Below are positions 56,161-63,844 of a DNA stretch of 64,000 nucleotides, piece by piece. The translations under genes and the position numbers were made by a program. The first letter of the stretch is position 1. Each line of letters begins with the position of its first letter. The stretch is from a virus: positions 124,001 to 188,000 of IMG/VR virus record IMGVR_UViG_3300042544_003310, one strand, 5' to 3'. The notes beneath the pieces were generated by a model. The model did no database searches, was not told where the DNA came from, and saw only the letters and a list, made by a program, of their open reading frames with translations.

Positions 56161-56574
56161 ATGCGACTGATTCGATTCCGCGAGAAGCATGACGACCGTG
56201 TGTTTGTTTACTCCACAGGATTGGAGAAGCAGCTGATCCTTGCCCAAGTGGCACAGGAACGCTTGCAGGACGGCACTTGGTATGATGATGAGAATGGCAG
56301 CGATCAAGTTGATCTCCTCAAGCCCAAGACTCATCTCAGCGACGCGGAACGGATTGGCCAACTGCTGGAGAAGCTCTTTGATCCCAGCAACCGTAGCGAT
56401 GCTAGCAAGGCATACAAGCTAGGTGAGCTCACTTATTATCTCGGCCTGGTCGAGCGTTGGATGGGTGGCCGCAGGCACTATGAATACGAGGATTGGGACG
56501 AGCGACCGGTTGACGCCCTAGAGCTCAAATGCCACCAAGGCAGTGTGCGCCGTAATACCAACCGGGAAGATTAG
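56161..56574 (+). CDS. Hypothetical protein (137 aa), paralogue of the gene at 55251
   Basis: MRLIRFREKHDDRVFVYSTG; QLILAQVAQERLQDGTWYDD; RRHYEYEDWDERPVDALEL. Same layout as the gene at 55251, slightly longer in the middle (GELTYYLGLVERWMGG). It is the second copy of a cassette: the following gene starts MRTLARFAIR, like the broken gene after the first copy. Confidence 0.65.
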   Translation: MRLIRFREKHDDRVFVYSTGLEKQLILAQVAQERLQDGTWYDDENGSDQVDLLKPKTHLSDAERIGQLLEKLFDPSNRSDASKAYKLGELTYYLGLVERWMGGRRHYEYEDWDERPVDALELKCHQGSVRRNTNRED

Positions 56575-56583
56575 GAAAACACC

Positions 56584-56904
56584 ATGCGAACTCTAGCCCG
56601 CTTTGCCATCCGCCCTGCTGACAACCAGTATTCAAAGGGTGACCTTATCCTGGGCGCCATGTGTGAGGAACACGCCACCAACCTTCTCAAGCCCAACCAT
56701 GTGTATGAGATCCGCGAGATTGATGGTGTGCTCACTATAGCGGACATGGGCGAGAGTGCCATGGGCATGTATCCTGTTGAAGCCCGGGTAGACAGTCCTC
56801 TGAGGGGGCAGGTATCGCGTGTGGGTTGGTTCAACGAGATAGGCCATTTGTTGAGCGTGGGCGATGGCCAGCACTTGGTGACCCGAGAGGAGATAGGCAG
56901 GTAG
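56584..56904 (+). CDS. Hypothetical protein (106 aa)
   Basis: MRTLARFAIRPADNQYSKGD, then a region with NHVYEIREIDGVLTIADMGE and a strand-rich end. The 'N-H-V-Y-E-I-R-E-I-D-G-x-L-T-I' segment is seen in small phage proteins of unknown function. It is spaced 9 bases after the gene before, in one unit with it. Confidence 0.6.
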   Translation: MRTLARFAIRPADNQYSKGDLILGAMCEEHATNLLKPNHVYEIREIDGVLTIADMGESAMGMYPVEARVDSPLRGQVSRVGWFNEIGHLLSVGDGQHLVTREEIGR

Positions 56905-56922
56905 GCTGCGGGGAAAAACTGG

Positions 56923-56950
56923 TTGACAGCGCCCTGCATCGTGCTATAAT
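56923..56950 (+). promoter_or_regulatory. Early promoter
   Basis: TTGACA (56923-56928), 16 bp, extended -10 TGCTATAAT (TATAAT 56945-56950), then GCGCACA start region. Confidence 0.92.
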
Positions 56951-56976
56951 GCGCACACAAGCAAGGAGCCGACCTT

Positions 56977-57531
56977 ATGAGCCGCGGAAAATATAGCCCT
57001 GCAACTCCTCGCAAGAACAGTGACGCACGCATGAAGCTCGACGCGGTCGAACAGTTCGATCGCAACGCCTATGGTGAGGTTCCCTCTCCCTACCAGGCAG
57101 GGGTTGACCAATATGATGAGAAGATCCATTTCGTCAACTATGACGAGTGGGGCTACGACAGCTATGGCTACTCGGCCTGGCTTGAGGATGGCACGTTTGT
57201 TGGCCTTGGGCAAGGTGTAGACAGGCTGGGCTACACTGAGGATGACTACATCACCATGAGAGATGATGAGTGGGAGGATGTGTGCTGGAGCATTGATCCT
57301 GCGGTGTTCAAGCTTCCTTGCCCTGGTATCACACTCCGCCAAACTCCCCGGGCCATTCTCAGCCAGCTTGAAGGAGAGATTCAGCATATTTTGAACCGTG
57401 CTGAGGATGAGATCAAAAAGGCAAAAGAAATAGGGTATCACACCGAACTGTTTCACCAGCAAGGTCGACAGAGTGCTGCCAACGAGCTGCTTAAGGTTGT
57501 GGTTCGCCTACAGAAAGAACAAAACGGTTGA
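56977..57531 (+). CDS. Hypothetical protein (184 aa)
   Basis: Ribosome site AAGGAG. A basic start (MSRGKYSPATPRKNSDARMK), a Tyr/Asp-rich core (NYDEWGYDSYGYSAWLEDGT then FVGLGQGVDRLGYTEDDY), then helices ending in a coiled segment (ILNRAEDEIKKAKEIGYHTE). The core resembles the Trp/Gly protein at 16754. No family recognised. Confidence 0.6.
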   Translation: MSRGKYSPATPRKNSDARMKLDAVEQFDRNAYGEVPSPYQAGVDQYDEKIHFVNYDEWGYDSYGYSAWLEDGTFVGLGQGVDRLGYTEDDYITMRDDEWEDVCWSIDPAVFKLPCPGITLRQTPRAILSQLEGEIQHILNRAEDEIKKAKEIGYHTELFHQQGRQSAANELLKVVVRLQKEQNG

Positions 57532-57555
57532 CAGCCCCTTGAGCTGTGCTATAAT
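57528..57555 (+). promoter_or_regulatory. Early promoter
   Basis: TTGACA (57528-57533), 16 bp, extended -10 TGCTATAAT (TATAAT 57550-57555), overlapping the previous stop. Confidence 0.92.
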
Positions 57556-57582
57556 GGGCATATAGAGACAGGAGCACGGGAC

Positions 57583-57996
57583 ATGAGCAAGAAACTGGAA
57601 GTAGGCGACGTGTTTGAGGCCTGCAAGAACATGAGTGTTTATGCCAAAATCCCCAGCCACTTTGCCTATGTCAACCGGCCCAACGATCCCACTCCTGCAA
57701 AAACTGAGGTGCGAGTGGGATGCCTCATGTGGCGAGACGATCATGCACTGGATCTCGGCTACCTCAAGGGTCGCTATGTGGTGGAGCATGCTCGGAGTGA
57801 GGGCGGCGGCACTGGTCACGGACCCCATGACATTTACCCCGACGGTTGGCACATCCGGGCTCGCAAGCTGAACGTAGATGGCAGCTACAATGCCACTGGT
57901 GTAGAGATCGAGTTCTACCAGAGCGGTGCGTTCACTGTGGTGAACAAGGATGTGCCCGTGGTAGGCAAGCTGCACCGGATTTTTGTGGCTGAATAG
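57583..57996 (+). CDS. Conserved phage protein (137 aa)
   Basis: GRYVVEHARSEGGGTGHGPH and DIYPDGWHIRARKL followed by IEFYQSGAFTVV form a pattern I know from many T4-like phages, with the strongly conserved G-G-G-T-G-H-G-P-H-D-x-Y-P-D-G-x-H block. The block looks like a metal or nucleotide site, but no function has been assigned. Single-gene unit. Confidence 0.7.
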   Translation: MSKKLEVGDVFEACKNMSVYAKIPSHFAYVNRPNDPTPAKTEVRVGCLMWRDDHALDLGYLKGRYVVEHARSEGGGTGHGPHDIYPDGWHIRARKLNVDGSYNATGVEIEFYQSGAFTVVNKDVPVVGKLHRIFVAE

Positions 57997-58008
57997 ACAA
58001 AAAAGCGG

Positions 58009-58036
58009 TTGACAGCAGGCCAAACCCTGCTATAAT
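58009..58036 (+). promoter_or_regulatory. Early promoter
   Basis: TTGACA (58009-58014), 16 bp, extended -10 TGCTATAAT (TATAAT 58031-58036), then GGGCACACA start region. Confidence 0.92.
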
Positions 58037-58064
58037 GGGCACACAGAGAGAGGAAGCAACACCA

Positions 58065-58319
58065 ATGTTCAAGTTCGAGCTGGACCAGACTGTCTACTAT
58101 CTCATGGACAACCGGGTGTGCAGTGCTCCGGTGTTGTGCCGCATGCTGGTGGAGAATCAGCATCCCAAGTGGAATGCCACCGACAAGCAGGCGGAGTTTT
58201 TCCAGCGTTTTGGTCCCTGCCGTGTGGTGTATGCCACCTGCCATGGAGAGCATGAAGAAGCCATGCTGTTTGAGAGCCGCGAGGCACTGGCTGCTGCCAT
58301 CATTGCGGAACAGATCTAA
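58065..58319 (+). CDS. Hypothetical protein (84 aa)
   Basis: MFKFELDQTVYYLMDNRVCS: F-x-x-x-Q-x-V-Y-Y-L-x-D-N-x-x-C-S-A-x-V is a short beta module common in small phage proteins (DUF1642-like spirit, not certain). Then a helical end (SREALAAAIIAEQI). Overlaps the next start by one base (TAATG). Confidence 0.6.
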   Translation: MFKFELDQTVYYLMDNRVCSAPVLCRMLVENQHPKWNATDKQAEFFQRFGPCRVVYATCHGEHEEAMLFESREALAAAIIAEQI

Positions 58320-58558
58320 TGACTGCTGAAGGAAAAGTGCTGTATCAGCGGAATACAATGGGCTATTGGATCTTGCGACATCCATCAGGGTTGTATCCTG
58401 TTGATACAACACAGGGTTTTTGGAGTAATCATAGGGTGGCAGCCATGAGATTCCACACAAAAGAGGAAGCTGATGCCTGTGCTGCCTATCTCTCCACGAG
58501 TGTTATAAGCGGGATCAAATGTAACATGCTCTTGGTGGAGATGTTGTTTCAGATGTAA
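58319..58558 (+). CDS. Hypothetical protein (79 aa)
   Basis: YWILRHPSGLYPVDTTQGFW, then AAMRFHTKEEADACAAYLST: a strand region followed by a short helix. The 'M-R-F-x-T-K-E-E-A-x-A' helix is the kind seen in small phage beta-alpha proteins. Coupled to the preceding gene. Confidence 0.6.
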   Translation: MTAEGKVLYQRNTMGYWILRHPSGLYPVDTTQGFWSNHRVAAMRFHTKEEADACAAYLSTSVISGIKCNMLLVEMLFQM

Positions 58559-58598
58559 ACAACGCTTTTGGTATCAATATCTAACCCACGGGGTAATT

Positions 58599-59075
58599 AT
58601 GAACGGCGCCGGACATGCAGACTACTGTAACATACGAATCAGTCGAGAAGGGCTAGCACGCGGCAAGCTCGAGCTAGTGCATCGATATGTAATCTACTTT
58701 GCACGACAGTATGTGACTGATTATCTTACAGGAACTGTAAGCGGAGCACATCTCAAGATTGGCCAAAGCACTTTGTTCAATTCGCTGCAACGTGGCCGAA
58801 ACCAAGCGGGTGGTGATTTTAGAATTCTAGCTGAGCTGTGTTTTCAATCAGCTGATGCTGCCAAACAGGCAGAAAAATATGCTCATTATCTTTTCATGAA
58901 CGATCAGGTACGCGGTCCGCAAAATCAGCAAGAATTGTTCAACATCCCTGATCAAGATGTTGAAACCCGTGCAAAGGCGCTGATTGCCTATTGCACCACC
59001 AACAATGATCATCCGTTGCCTTTTGTTGAGGCCCTGTTGTTTACAGGCGGACAAGAAACCGTGGATATTATCTGA
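58599..59075 (+). CDS. GIY-YIG/T5orf172-like protein
   Basis: 158 residues. VIYFARQYVTDYLTGTVSGA with HLKIGQSTLFNSLQRGRNQA (R after K-I-G), GDFRILAELCFQSAD and NQQELFNI follow the pattern of the T5orf172/Mug113 branch of GIY-YIG proteins (Y...K-I-G-x-S...R...E-L-F). The Tyr pair is relaxed to YFA and QYV, so catalytic activity is uncertain. Free-standing, with no intron near. Confidence 0.5.
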   Translation: MNGAGHADYCNIRISREGLARGKLELVHRYVIYFARQYVTDYLTGTVSGAHLKIGQSTLFNSLQRGRNQAGGDFRILAELCFQSADAAKQAEKYAHYLFMNDQVRGPQNQQELFNIPDQDVETRAKALIAYCTTNNDHPLPFVEALLFTGGQETVDII

Positions 59076-59082
59076 GGCAGAC

Positions 59083-59349
59083 ATGAGCAAAAATCCCACT
59101 TCCAACCAAATCATCTCTTGGGTCAAAGCCGAAGCGCAAGCTCGCCTAGACAATGCTGGTTATTCTGGACGTTATGATGATGGTGGATACGGCGCTCTGC
59201 TGCGTGAGGTAGAGGCTTATCAAGCCGGCCAGGCCGGCACAGTGCCAGGCTCTTGGGAACCCATCATTGAGAAACATGTTCGGCAGCAGGATGCTGAGTA
59301 TCAAGAGTATCTCAGGCTAGCCAACAAGTTTGGTCCACCAAAAAATTAA
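59083..59349 (+). CDS. Hypothetical protein (88 aa)
   Basis: ATG 59083, 7 bases after the preceding stop. QIISWVKAEAQARLDNAGYS, a Gly-rich middle (GRYDDGGYGALLREVEAYQA) and a helical polar tail. No family recognised. The next promoter follows the stop. Confidence 0.6.
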   Translation: MSKNPTSNQIISWVKAEAQARLDNAGYSGRYDDGGYGALLREVEAYQAGQAGTVPGSWEPIIEKHVRQQDAEYQEYLRLANKFGPPKN

Positions 59350-59352
59350 GGC

Positions 59353-59380
59353 TAGACATAAAACAGCATCCTGCTATAAT
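59353..59380 (+). promoter_or_regulatory. Early promoter (variant -35)
   Basis: TAGACA (59353-59358), 16 bp, extended -10 TGCTATAAT (TATAAT 59375-59380), then GCCCACA start region. Confidence 0.8.
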
Positions 59381-59407
59381 GCCCACATAGAGAAAAGGAA
59401 CCCAGCC

Positions 59408-60082
59408 GTGAGTGACGAAATTGATCGCTTGCTGAAGTTTGACCCACTGGACACAGCTGAGCGCATGCTGGGCCGCAACAATCCCGATAGTGTCAACCTT
59501 GGTATGGCGCTGCACGTCAGCCACAACCAGCGCAAGCAAAGGGCTCTAGAGGAGTTGGGCGACACCACCTTCAGCAACCGGCTGGTTCGCTACCAGGAGA
59601 TCATCACCCTCATGGGTTTTGAGTTGGCGCTGGAGCTGCCCTTTGTGGTACGGGGATACGACAGCACTGATCCCGATCGTGAAGAACGCTATTTCATCTA
59701 CGCTCACCGGGACGGGCTGCTGCTGTGTTTCGACACCTTCTGCGGTGACCATGTGAACGGTGCAAAAGTCTACTACAACTGGATTCCTCACAGCGGCACA
59801 GACCGTTGGTGCTACACCAGCAGCGGGCATTTTGAGGGCTATGTAGACCAGGAAAATCCCGGTGTGTGGTGTGGCGACCATGATGCTCGCGAGGCACTGC
59901 GCCACAAGATCCAAGGCCTGCAGAGTGCTGGCGATCTCCTGCCCCAGTGGAGGCATCGTCCTTGGCTTTGGTTGCTGCACTACCAGGACACCAAGGACAC
60001 CAACTACGATCATGCAGCCATCACCCAGAGCCGTATCAAGATGTGCCCCGAGTGGGTGCAAAACATGATTGGCGCAGTATGA
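59408..60082 (+). CDS. Conserved phage hypothetical protein (224 aa)
   Basis: GTG start with AAAGGAA upstream. Helical N-terminus (TAERMLGRNNPDSVNLGMAL), a beta core (ERYFIYAHRDGLLLCFDTFC, AKVYYNWIPHSGTDRWCYTS) and a helical Trp-rich end (WRHRPWLWLLHYQDTKDTNY). The body looks like a small enzyme-like beta fold, but no motif is recognised. Own promoter; next unit starts at 60114. Confidence 0.6.
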   Translation: MSDEIDRLLKFDPLDTAERMLGRNNPDSVNLGMALHVSHNQRKQRALEELGDTTFSNRLVRYQEIITLMGFELALELPFVVRGYDSTDPDREERYFIYAHRDGLLLCFDTFCGDHVNGAKVYYNWIPHSGTDRWCYTSSGHFEGYVDQENPGVWCGDHDAREALRHKIQGLQSAGDLLPQWRHRPWLWLLHYQDTKDTNYDHAAITQSRIKMCPEWVQNMIGAV

Positions 60083-60113
60083 AGCAGCACACGTTGATCT
60101 ACTGAAAAAGTCC

Positions 60114-60142
60114 TAGACACAACTCAGCAACCTTGCTATAGT
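60114..60142 (+). promoter_or_regulatory. Early promoter (variant -35)
   Basis: TAGACA (60114-60119), 17 bp, extended -10 TGCTATAGT (TATAGT 60137-60142). Confidence 0.75.
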
Positions 60143-60170
60143 CACACAACAGTTGAAAGAAACACACCCT

Positions 60171-62147
60171 ATGACAGCTGATTTCCCCAGCTTCAGCACT
60201 GCTGTAGCCAATCGAGTCAAGAGCCTCAGCCAGCATGAGCTGTATGTGGTAGAGGGTATTGACCTCTTCACCAGCTACCTGCTGAGTTTTCCCGAGGGCA
60301 CTGACCCCATGTTCCGGGTTCGCACCACGCATGACTGCTCTTGCTGCAAGAACTTTGTGCGCAACATGGGCGGTGTGGTGGCTATCGTCAACGGCCGCAA
60401 GGAAAGCGTGTGGAGCGTTCCCAACCTCCCCGAGCCCTATGCCACTGTGGCTGCGGCCATGGATGCACTAGTGCAACAGCTTCCCATCAAAAGCGTGTTC
60501 CGCACCAAGGAAACTCGCTTTGGTGCCTCACACACCTATGACAGTGACAACCGACGCTGGGACCACTTCCATGCTGAGGTGGCAACTCGTCACCGCTGTG
60601 CTCGTCCCGACGAAGAGCGAGGCAGCATCAACACCACTGCTCAAGTGCTGCGTCGCGGCCTAGACACCTTGGGTGACGACACCTTCCAGACAGTGCTGGA
60701 CCTCATCGACAGCAACGCCCTCTACCGTGGTAGTGAGCACCGTCGAGCTGTGCAGGAGTTTCAAAGCCTCCAGCGTGCCTACCGTGCCTCAGGTGACGGC
60801 AGCCTGCATGTGTGGAGCAACGTCGGCAACCCTGTGGCACGCTTTCGCAACACGGTGATTGGCACGCTGATCCAGGACCTCAGTGATGGTGTGGACCTCG
60901 AGCGTGCCGTGCGCGGTTTTGAGCAGAAGGTGGCCCCCACCAACTACAAGCGCACCACTGCACTCATCACGCCTGCCATGGTCACCAAGGCAGTGGAGAA
61001 GTTGCGTGAGCTGGATCTGGAGCGGAGCATCGAGCGGCGGTTTGCCCGACTGGAAGATGTGAGTGTCAACGACGTGCTGTTTGTGGACAACAGTGTGCAG
61101 GCACAGATGCGAGATGGTCTCACCAGCCTGCTCATGGAGGCAGTCGGCTCAGCGCCGCCCAAGAACGTGAGTGGTGTCACTGGCATCCCGGTGGCTGAGT
61201 TTGTGAGCGATGTGCTGCCCAAGGCGCGCCGAGTTGAGGTGCTGCTGAAGAATCAGCACCTGGGCAACTTTGTGAGCGTGACTGCACCTGTGCATGTGCA
61301 TGTGGATGCTGGTCGGCTGTTCCGCTGGAACAACGATTTTGCGTGGAGCTATGATGGCGAGGTCGCAGACAGCATCAAGGCTCGTGTCAAGCGGGCAGGT
61401 GGCAACACCAATGCAGCACTCCGAGTGAGTTTGGCCTGGAGCAACTATGACGACCTTGACATCCATGCTCACTGCCCTGACGGTCACATCTACTACGGCA
61501 ACCCTGGGCGCATCCTGGACGTGGACATGAATGCAGGCCGAGGCACCACTCGAGAGCCTGTGGAGAACCTCAGCTGGACTCGTCCGCTTGATGGTGTCTA
61601 CCGCATTCAGGTCAACCAGTTCAGTCAGCGTGAGACTGACAACGTGGGCTTCACACTGGAGATTGAGTGCGAGGGCAAGGTCTCTCAGCTGAGCTATCCA
61701 CTAGGTGTCAAAGGCACGGTGGACTGCATCACCTTCCAGATGGTGCGTGGCGAACTCACTGATCTCAAGATTGTCAACAAGTCAATCCGAGGCGGTGACG
61801 TGTCAACCCAGAAGTGGGGTGTGGCTACGGAAAACTTTGTGCCGGTCAGCACGCTGATGTGCAGTCCCAACCACTGGGAAAACGCAGGCGGTGTGGGCAA
61901 CCAGCATTGGTTCTTCATCCTGGAAGGCTGCAAGAATCCCGAGGCCACTCGAGGCATCTACAACGAGTTCCTGCGAGGCGACCTCGAGCCTCATCGCAAG
62001 GTGTTTGAGGTGCTAGGCAACAAGACCAAGTGTGCACCCTCAGATCAGCAACTCAGTGGCGTGGGCTTCTCACGTGGACGCAACGACGAGGTCACTGTGC
62101 GAGTCTCAACCAACAACTCAACTCGTGCCTACAACATCATTTTTTGA
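60171..62147 (+). CDS. Conserved phage protein with a DUF2135/YfaP-like domain (658 aa)
   Basis: N-terminal about 250 residues contain TTHDCSCCKNFVRNMGGVVA (Cys-rich) and a helical body. Residues about 408-500 have SLAWSNYDDLDIHAHCPDGH, NPGRILDVDMNAGRGTTREP and LDGVYRIQVNQFSQRETDN. This is the D-L-D-x-H-x-x-x-P-D-G-x-x-x-Y pattern of a beta-sandwich domain also seen in bacterial YfaP-type proteins. Homologues occur in several large phages next to the protein that follows. It is likely a big early structural or envelope-acting protein; function unknown. Confidence 0.65.
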   Translation: MTADFPSFSTAVANRVKSLSQHELYVVEGIDLFTSYLLSFPEGTDPMFRVRTTHDCSCCKNFVRNMGGVVAIVNGRKESVWSVPNLPEPYATVAAAMDALVQQLPIKSVFRTKETRFGASHTYDSDNRRWDHFHAEVATRHRCARPDEERGSINTTAQVLRRGLDTLGDDTFQTVLDLIDSNALYRGSEHRRAVQEFQSLQRAYRASGDGSLHVWSNVGNPVARFRNTVIGTLIQDLSDGVDLERAVRGFEQKVAPTNYKRTTALITPAMVTKAVEKLRELDLERSIERRFARLEDVSVNDVLFVDNSVQAQMRDGLTSLLMEAVGSAPPKNVSGVTGIPVAEFVSDVLPKARRVEVLLKNQHLGNFVSVTAPVHVHVDAGRLFRWNNDFAWSYDGEVADSIKARVKRAGGNTNAALRVSLAWSNYDDLDIHAHCPDGHIYYGNPGRILDVDMNAGRGTTREPVENLSWTRPLDGVYRIQVNQFSQRETDNVGFTLEIECEGKVSQLSYPLGVKGTVDCITFQMVRGELTDLKIVNKSIRGGDVSTQKWGVATENFVPVSTLMCSPNHWENAGGVGNQHWFFILEGCKNPEATRGIYNEFLRGDLEPHRKVFEVLGNKTKCAPSDQQLSGVGFSRGRNDEVTVRVSTNNSTRAYNIIF

Positions 62148-62160
62148 AAGGACACCCAAC

Positions 62161-62565
62161 ATGAACGATCTTTTTGTTACCGCTTCTCGACAGGCTTGGC
62201 GCTTTCCCAGCACTCGTGGCGAGCTCACCACCGAGCAACTGTGGAGCATGCCACTCCTAGCCAAGAATGGCTTTGACCTCAACTCCGTGGCTCGGGGCCT
62301 CAACCAAGAGGTCAAGGACCTAGGCGAGGAAAGCTTTGTGGAAACACGGAGCAACCCTGCTCGCTCCACTGCTGAAGGCAAGCTGGAACTGGTCAAATCC
62401 ATCATCGCTGTGCGACAGGAAGAGAACCGGCTGGCCGAGCAGCGTGCCCAGCGTGCTGTGGAGCGTGCTCGCATCCTGGATGCACTGGCAGCTCGCGAAT
62501 CCGAAGAGCTCACCAAGGCCAGCAAGGATGAGCTGCTGGCCCGCCTGGCCCAGCTGGACGGCTGA
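62161..62565 (+). CDS. Conserved partner of the 658-aa protein (134 aa)
   Basis: NDLFVTASRQAWRFPSTRGE, LTTEQLWSMPLLAKNGFDLN, then a long charged coiled coil (EENRLAEQRAQRAVERARIL). The L-F-x-x-A-x-R-x-x-x-R-F-x-S-x-x-G-x-L-x-x-E-x-L-W pattern recurs beside the gene before in phages from very different hosts, so the two probably act together. Fourteen bases separate them. Confidence 0.7.
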   Translation: MNDLFVTASRQAWRFPSTRGELTTEQLWSMPLLAKNGFDLNSVARGLNQEVKDLGEESFVETRSNPARSTAEGKLELVKSIIAVRQEENRLAEQRAQRAVERARILDALAARESEELTKASKDELLARLAQLDG

Positions 62566-62571
62566 TTGCTC

Positions 62572-62605
62572 AAGTGAGGGGTGTGACCGTGCCCCTCACT
62601 TTTTC
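62572..62605 (+). terminator. Intrinsic terminator
   Basis: 10-bp perfect stem AAGTGAGGGG / CCCCTCACTT with 10-base loop and T-tract TTTTCT. The next promoter begins 3 bases later. Confidence 0.88.
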
Positions 62606-62607
62606 TC

Positions 62608-62635
62608 TTGACTCAGTCTATGTCTGTGCTACTAT
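62608..62635 (+). promoter_or_regulatory. Early promoter
   Basis: TTGACT (62608-62613), 16 bp, extended -10 TGCTACTAT (TACTAT 62630-62635). Confidence 0.75.
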
Positions 62636-62662
62636 GCCTATTGACACGCAAGAGGTGAGAAC

Positions 62663-63358
62663 GTGAGCCTGATCAACAAGCGTATTGCAGACAGCATCCG
62701 ACGCTACCCCACTCTTTATCGCTGCCGTACTGATGTGCTGGAACAGTGGTTTTGTGTGATTGGCAATGGCATGGAATGGCAGGATGGACAGCTAGTGAGC
62801 ATATTTGACGAGCCACCTTTGCGCACTGTGGAACAGCTGGTAGCAGAAAACACCAAGTGGATGAGAGAGCGGCTGGAGGAAGATGCCAACGAGATGGATG
62901 CCTCTACTTTGGCTCGATATCGTGTGATGATCCAGCAGGAGAGCATGCGGATTAGGGCCACCGTCGAAAATGCCAATGATCTGGCACTAGTGGAGTGGAG
63001 CCACAACACACCGACCAGGCTCAGAGACAGCTTCTCAGCCAAAAGCATTTATCCTCTCTGTGCCTACAGCCGGATGAGCCAGGTGCCAGATGATGTTGAC
63101 CCCGAATGGCTTGCAGCAGTGCGTGAGATGATTTTTGTAGTGTTTCGCAGTGAGCCTGACCAGTATGGATTTGACCCTGAAACCAATGCGAAACAGCACG
63201 AGGCCAACATCCAGTTTGCGAGCCAAACTTCGGCTCACTTGGCTCAACGTTTTGGTGATGGTGGTCGGCCAGCCAGCTATGAATCTTGGTGCTCACGCCA
63301 ACGGGCATTCAACATCAAGGTCAAGGCAATGATTCAAGACATTTTGACAGGAGTGTAA
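62663..63358 (+). CDS. Conserved phage hypothetical protein (231 aa)
   Basis: GTG start with AGAGGTGA. RRYPTLYRCRTDVLEQWFCV with IGNGMEWQDGQLV is a pattern known from other large phages. A helical middle (RERLEEDANEMDASTLARYR) and basic tail follow. Function unknown; the first gene of a unit with two membrane proteins after it. Confidence 0.65.
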   Translation: MSLINKRIADSIRRYPTLYRCRTDVLEQWFCVIGNGMEWQDGQLVSIFDEPPLRTVEQLVAENTKWMRERLEEDANEMDASTLARYRVMIQQESMRIRATVENANDLALVEWSHNTPTRLRDSFSAKSIYPLCAYSRMSQVPDDVDPEWLAAVREMIFVVFRSEPDQYGFDPETNAKQHEANIQFASQTSAHLAQRFGDGGRPASYESWCSRQRAFNIKVKAMIQDILTGV

Positions 63359-63361
63359 ACC

Positions 63362-63844
63362 GTGCAAGTCAACAGTGATCAATGGTATGTGAAGTGGTTC
63401 CTATGGAACTGCAATATTCTGGACCGGTGGCTCAATCCAGGATACGCTAGTCGACGAGTAGAGAGGGCTATGAATAAGGGCACCGACCTCTGCACCTTCT
63501 TCCGCACAATCCTGCTGGGCACCCTGGTGGCCCTGCTGAACTTGGCTGTGTGGGCGTGGGTGGCGTTTGTGATGCTGGTGATGCCCTTCCTGCTGTTCAA
63601 TGTCACAACGGTGGCCATGACTGTGGGACTTTTTGTTGGTGTGTTTGCTGCCGCTATGTTGGTGGCAACGGCTGTTGTGGGAGCACCTGAGGCCATCCGG
63701 TGGGTGGCAAGAAAGACCAGCAGCGCAGTCAAGAAAGCTCCTCAGCGTGCGCCCACATTCCTACAGGTGTTTGGGCGCTATCTCATTGGCGTCAAACAGC
63801 GTTTTTGCCCCACCATCACCATTAAGGACAACAACAATGATTAA
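63362..63844 (+). CDS. Membrane protein (160 aa)
   Basis: GTG start. A Trp-rich start (WYVKWFLWNCNILDRW), then hydrophobic segments (ILLGTLVALLNLAVWAWVAF, VMLVMPFLLFNVTTVAMTVG, FVGVFAAAMLVATAVVGAPE) and a basic cytoplasmic tail. Similar small membrane proteins with N-K-G-T-x-L-C-x-F occur in T4-like phages. Role unknown. Confidence 0.65.
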   Translation: MQVNSDQWYVKWFLWNCNILDRWLNPGYASRRVERAMNKGTDLCTFFRTILLGTLVALLNLAVWAWVAFVMLVMPFLLFNVTTVAMTVGLFVGVFAAAMLVATAVVGAPEAIRWVARKTSSAVKKAPQRAPTFLQVFGRYLIGVKQRFCPTITIKDNNND

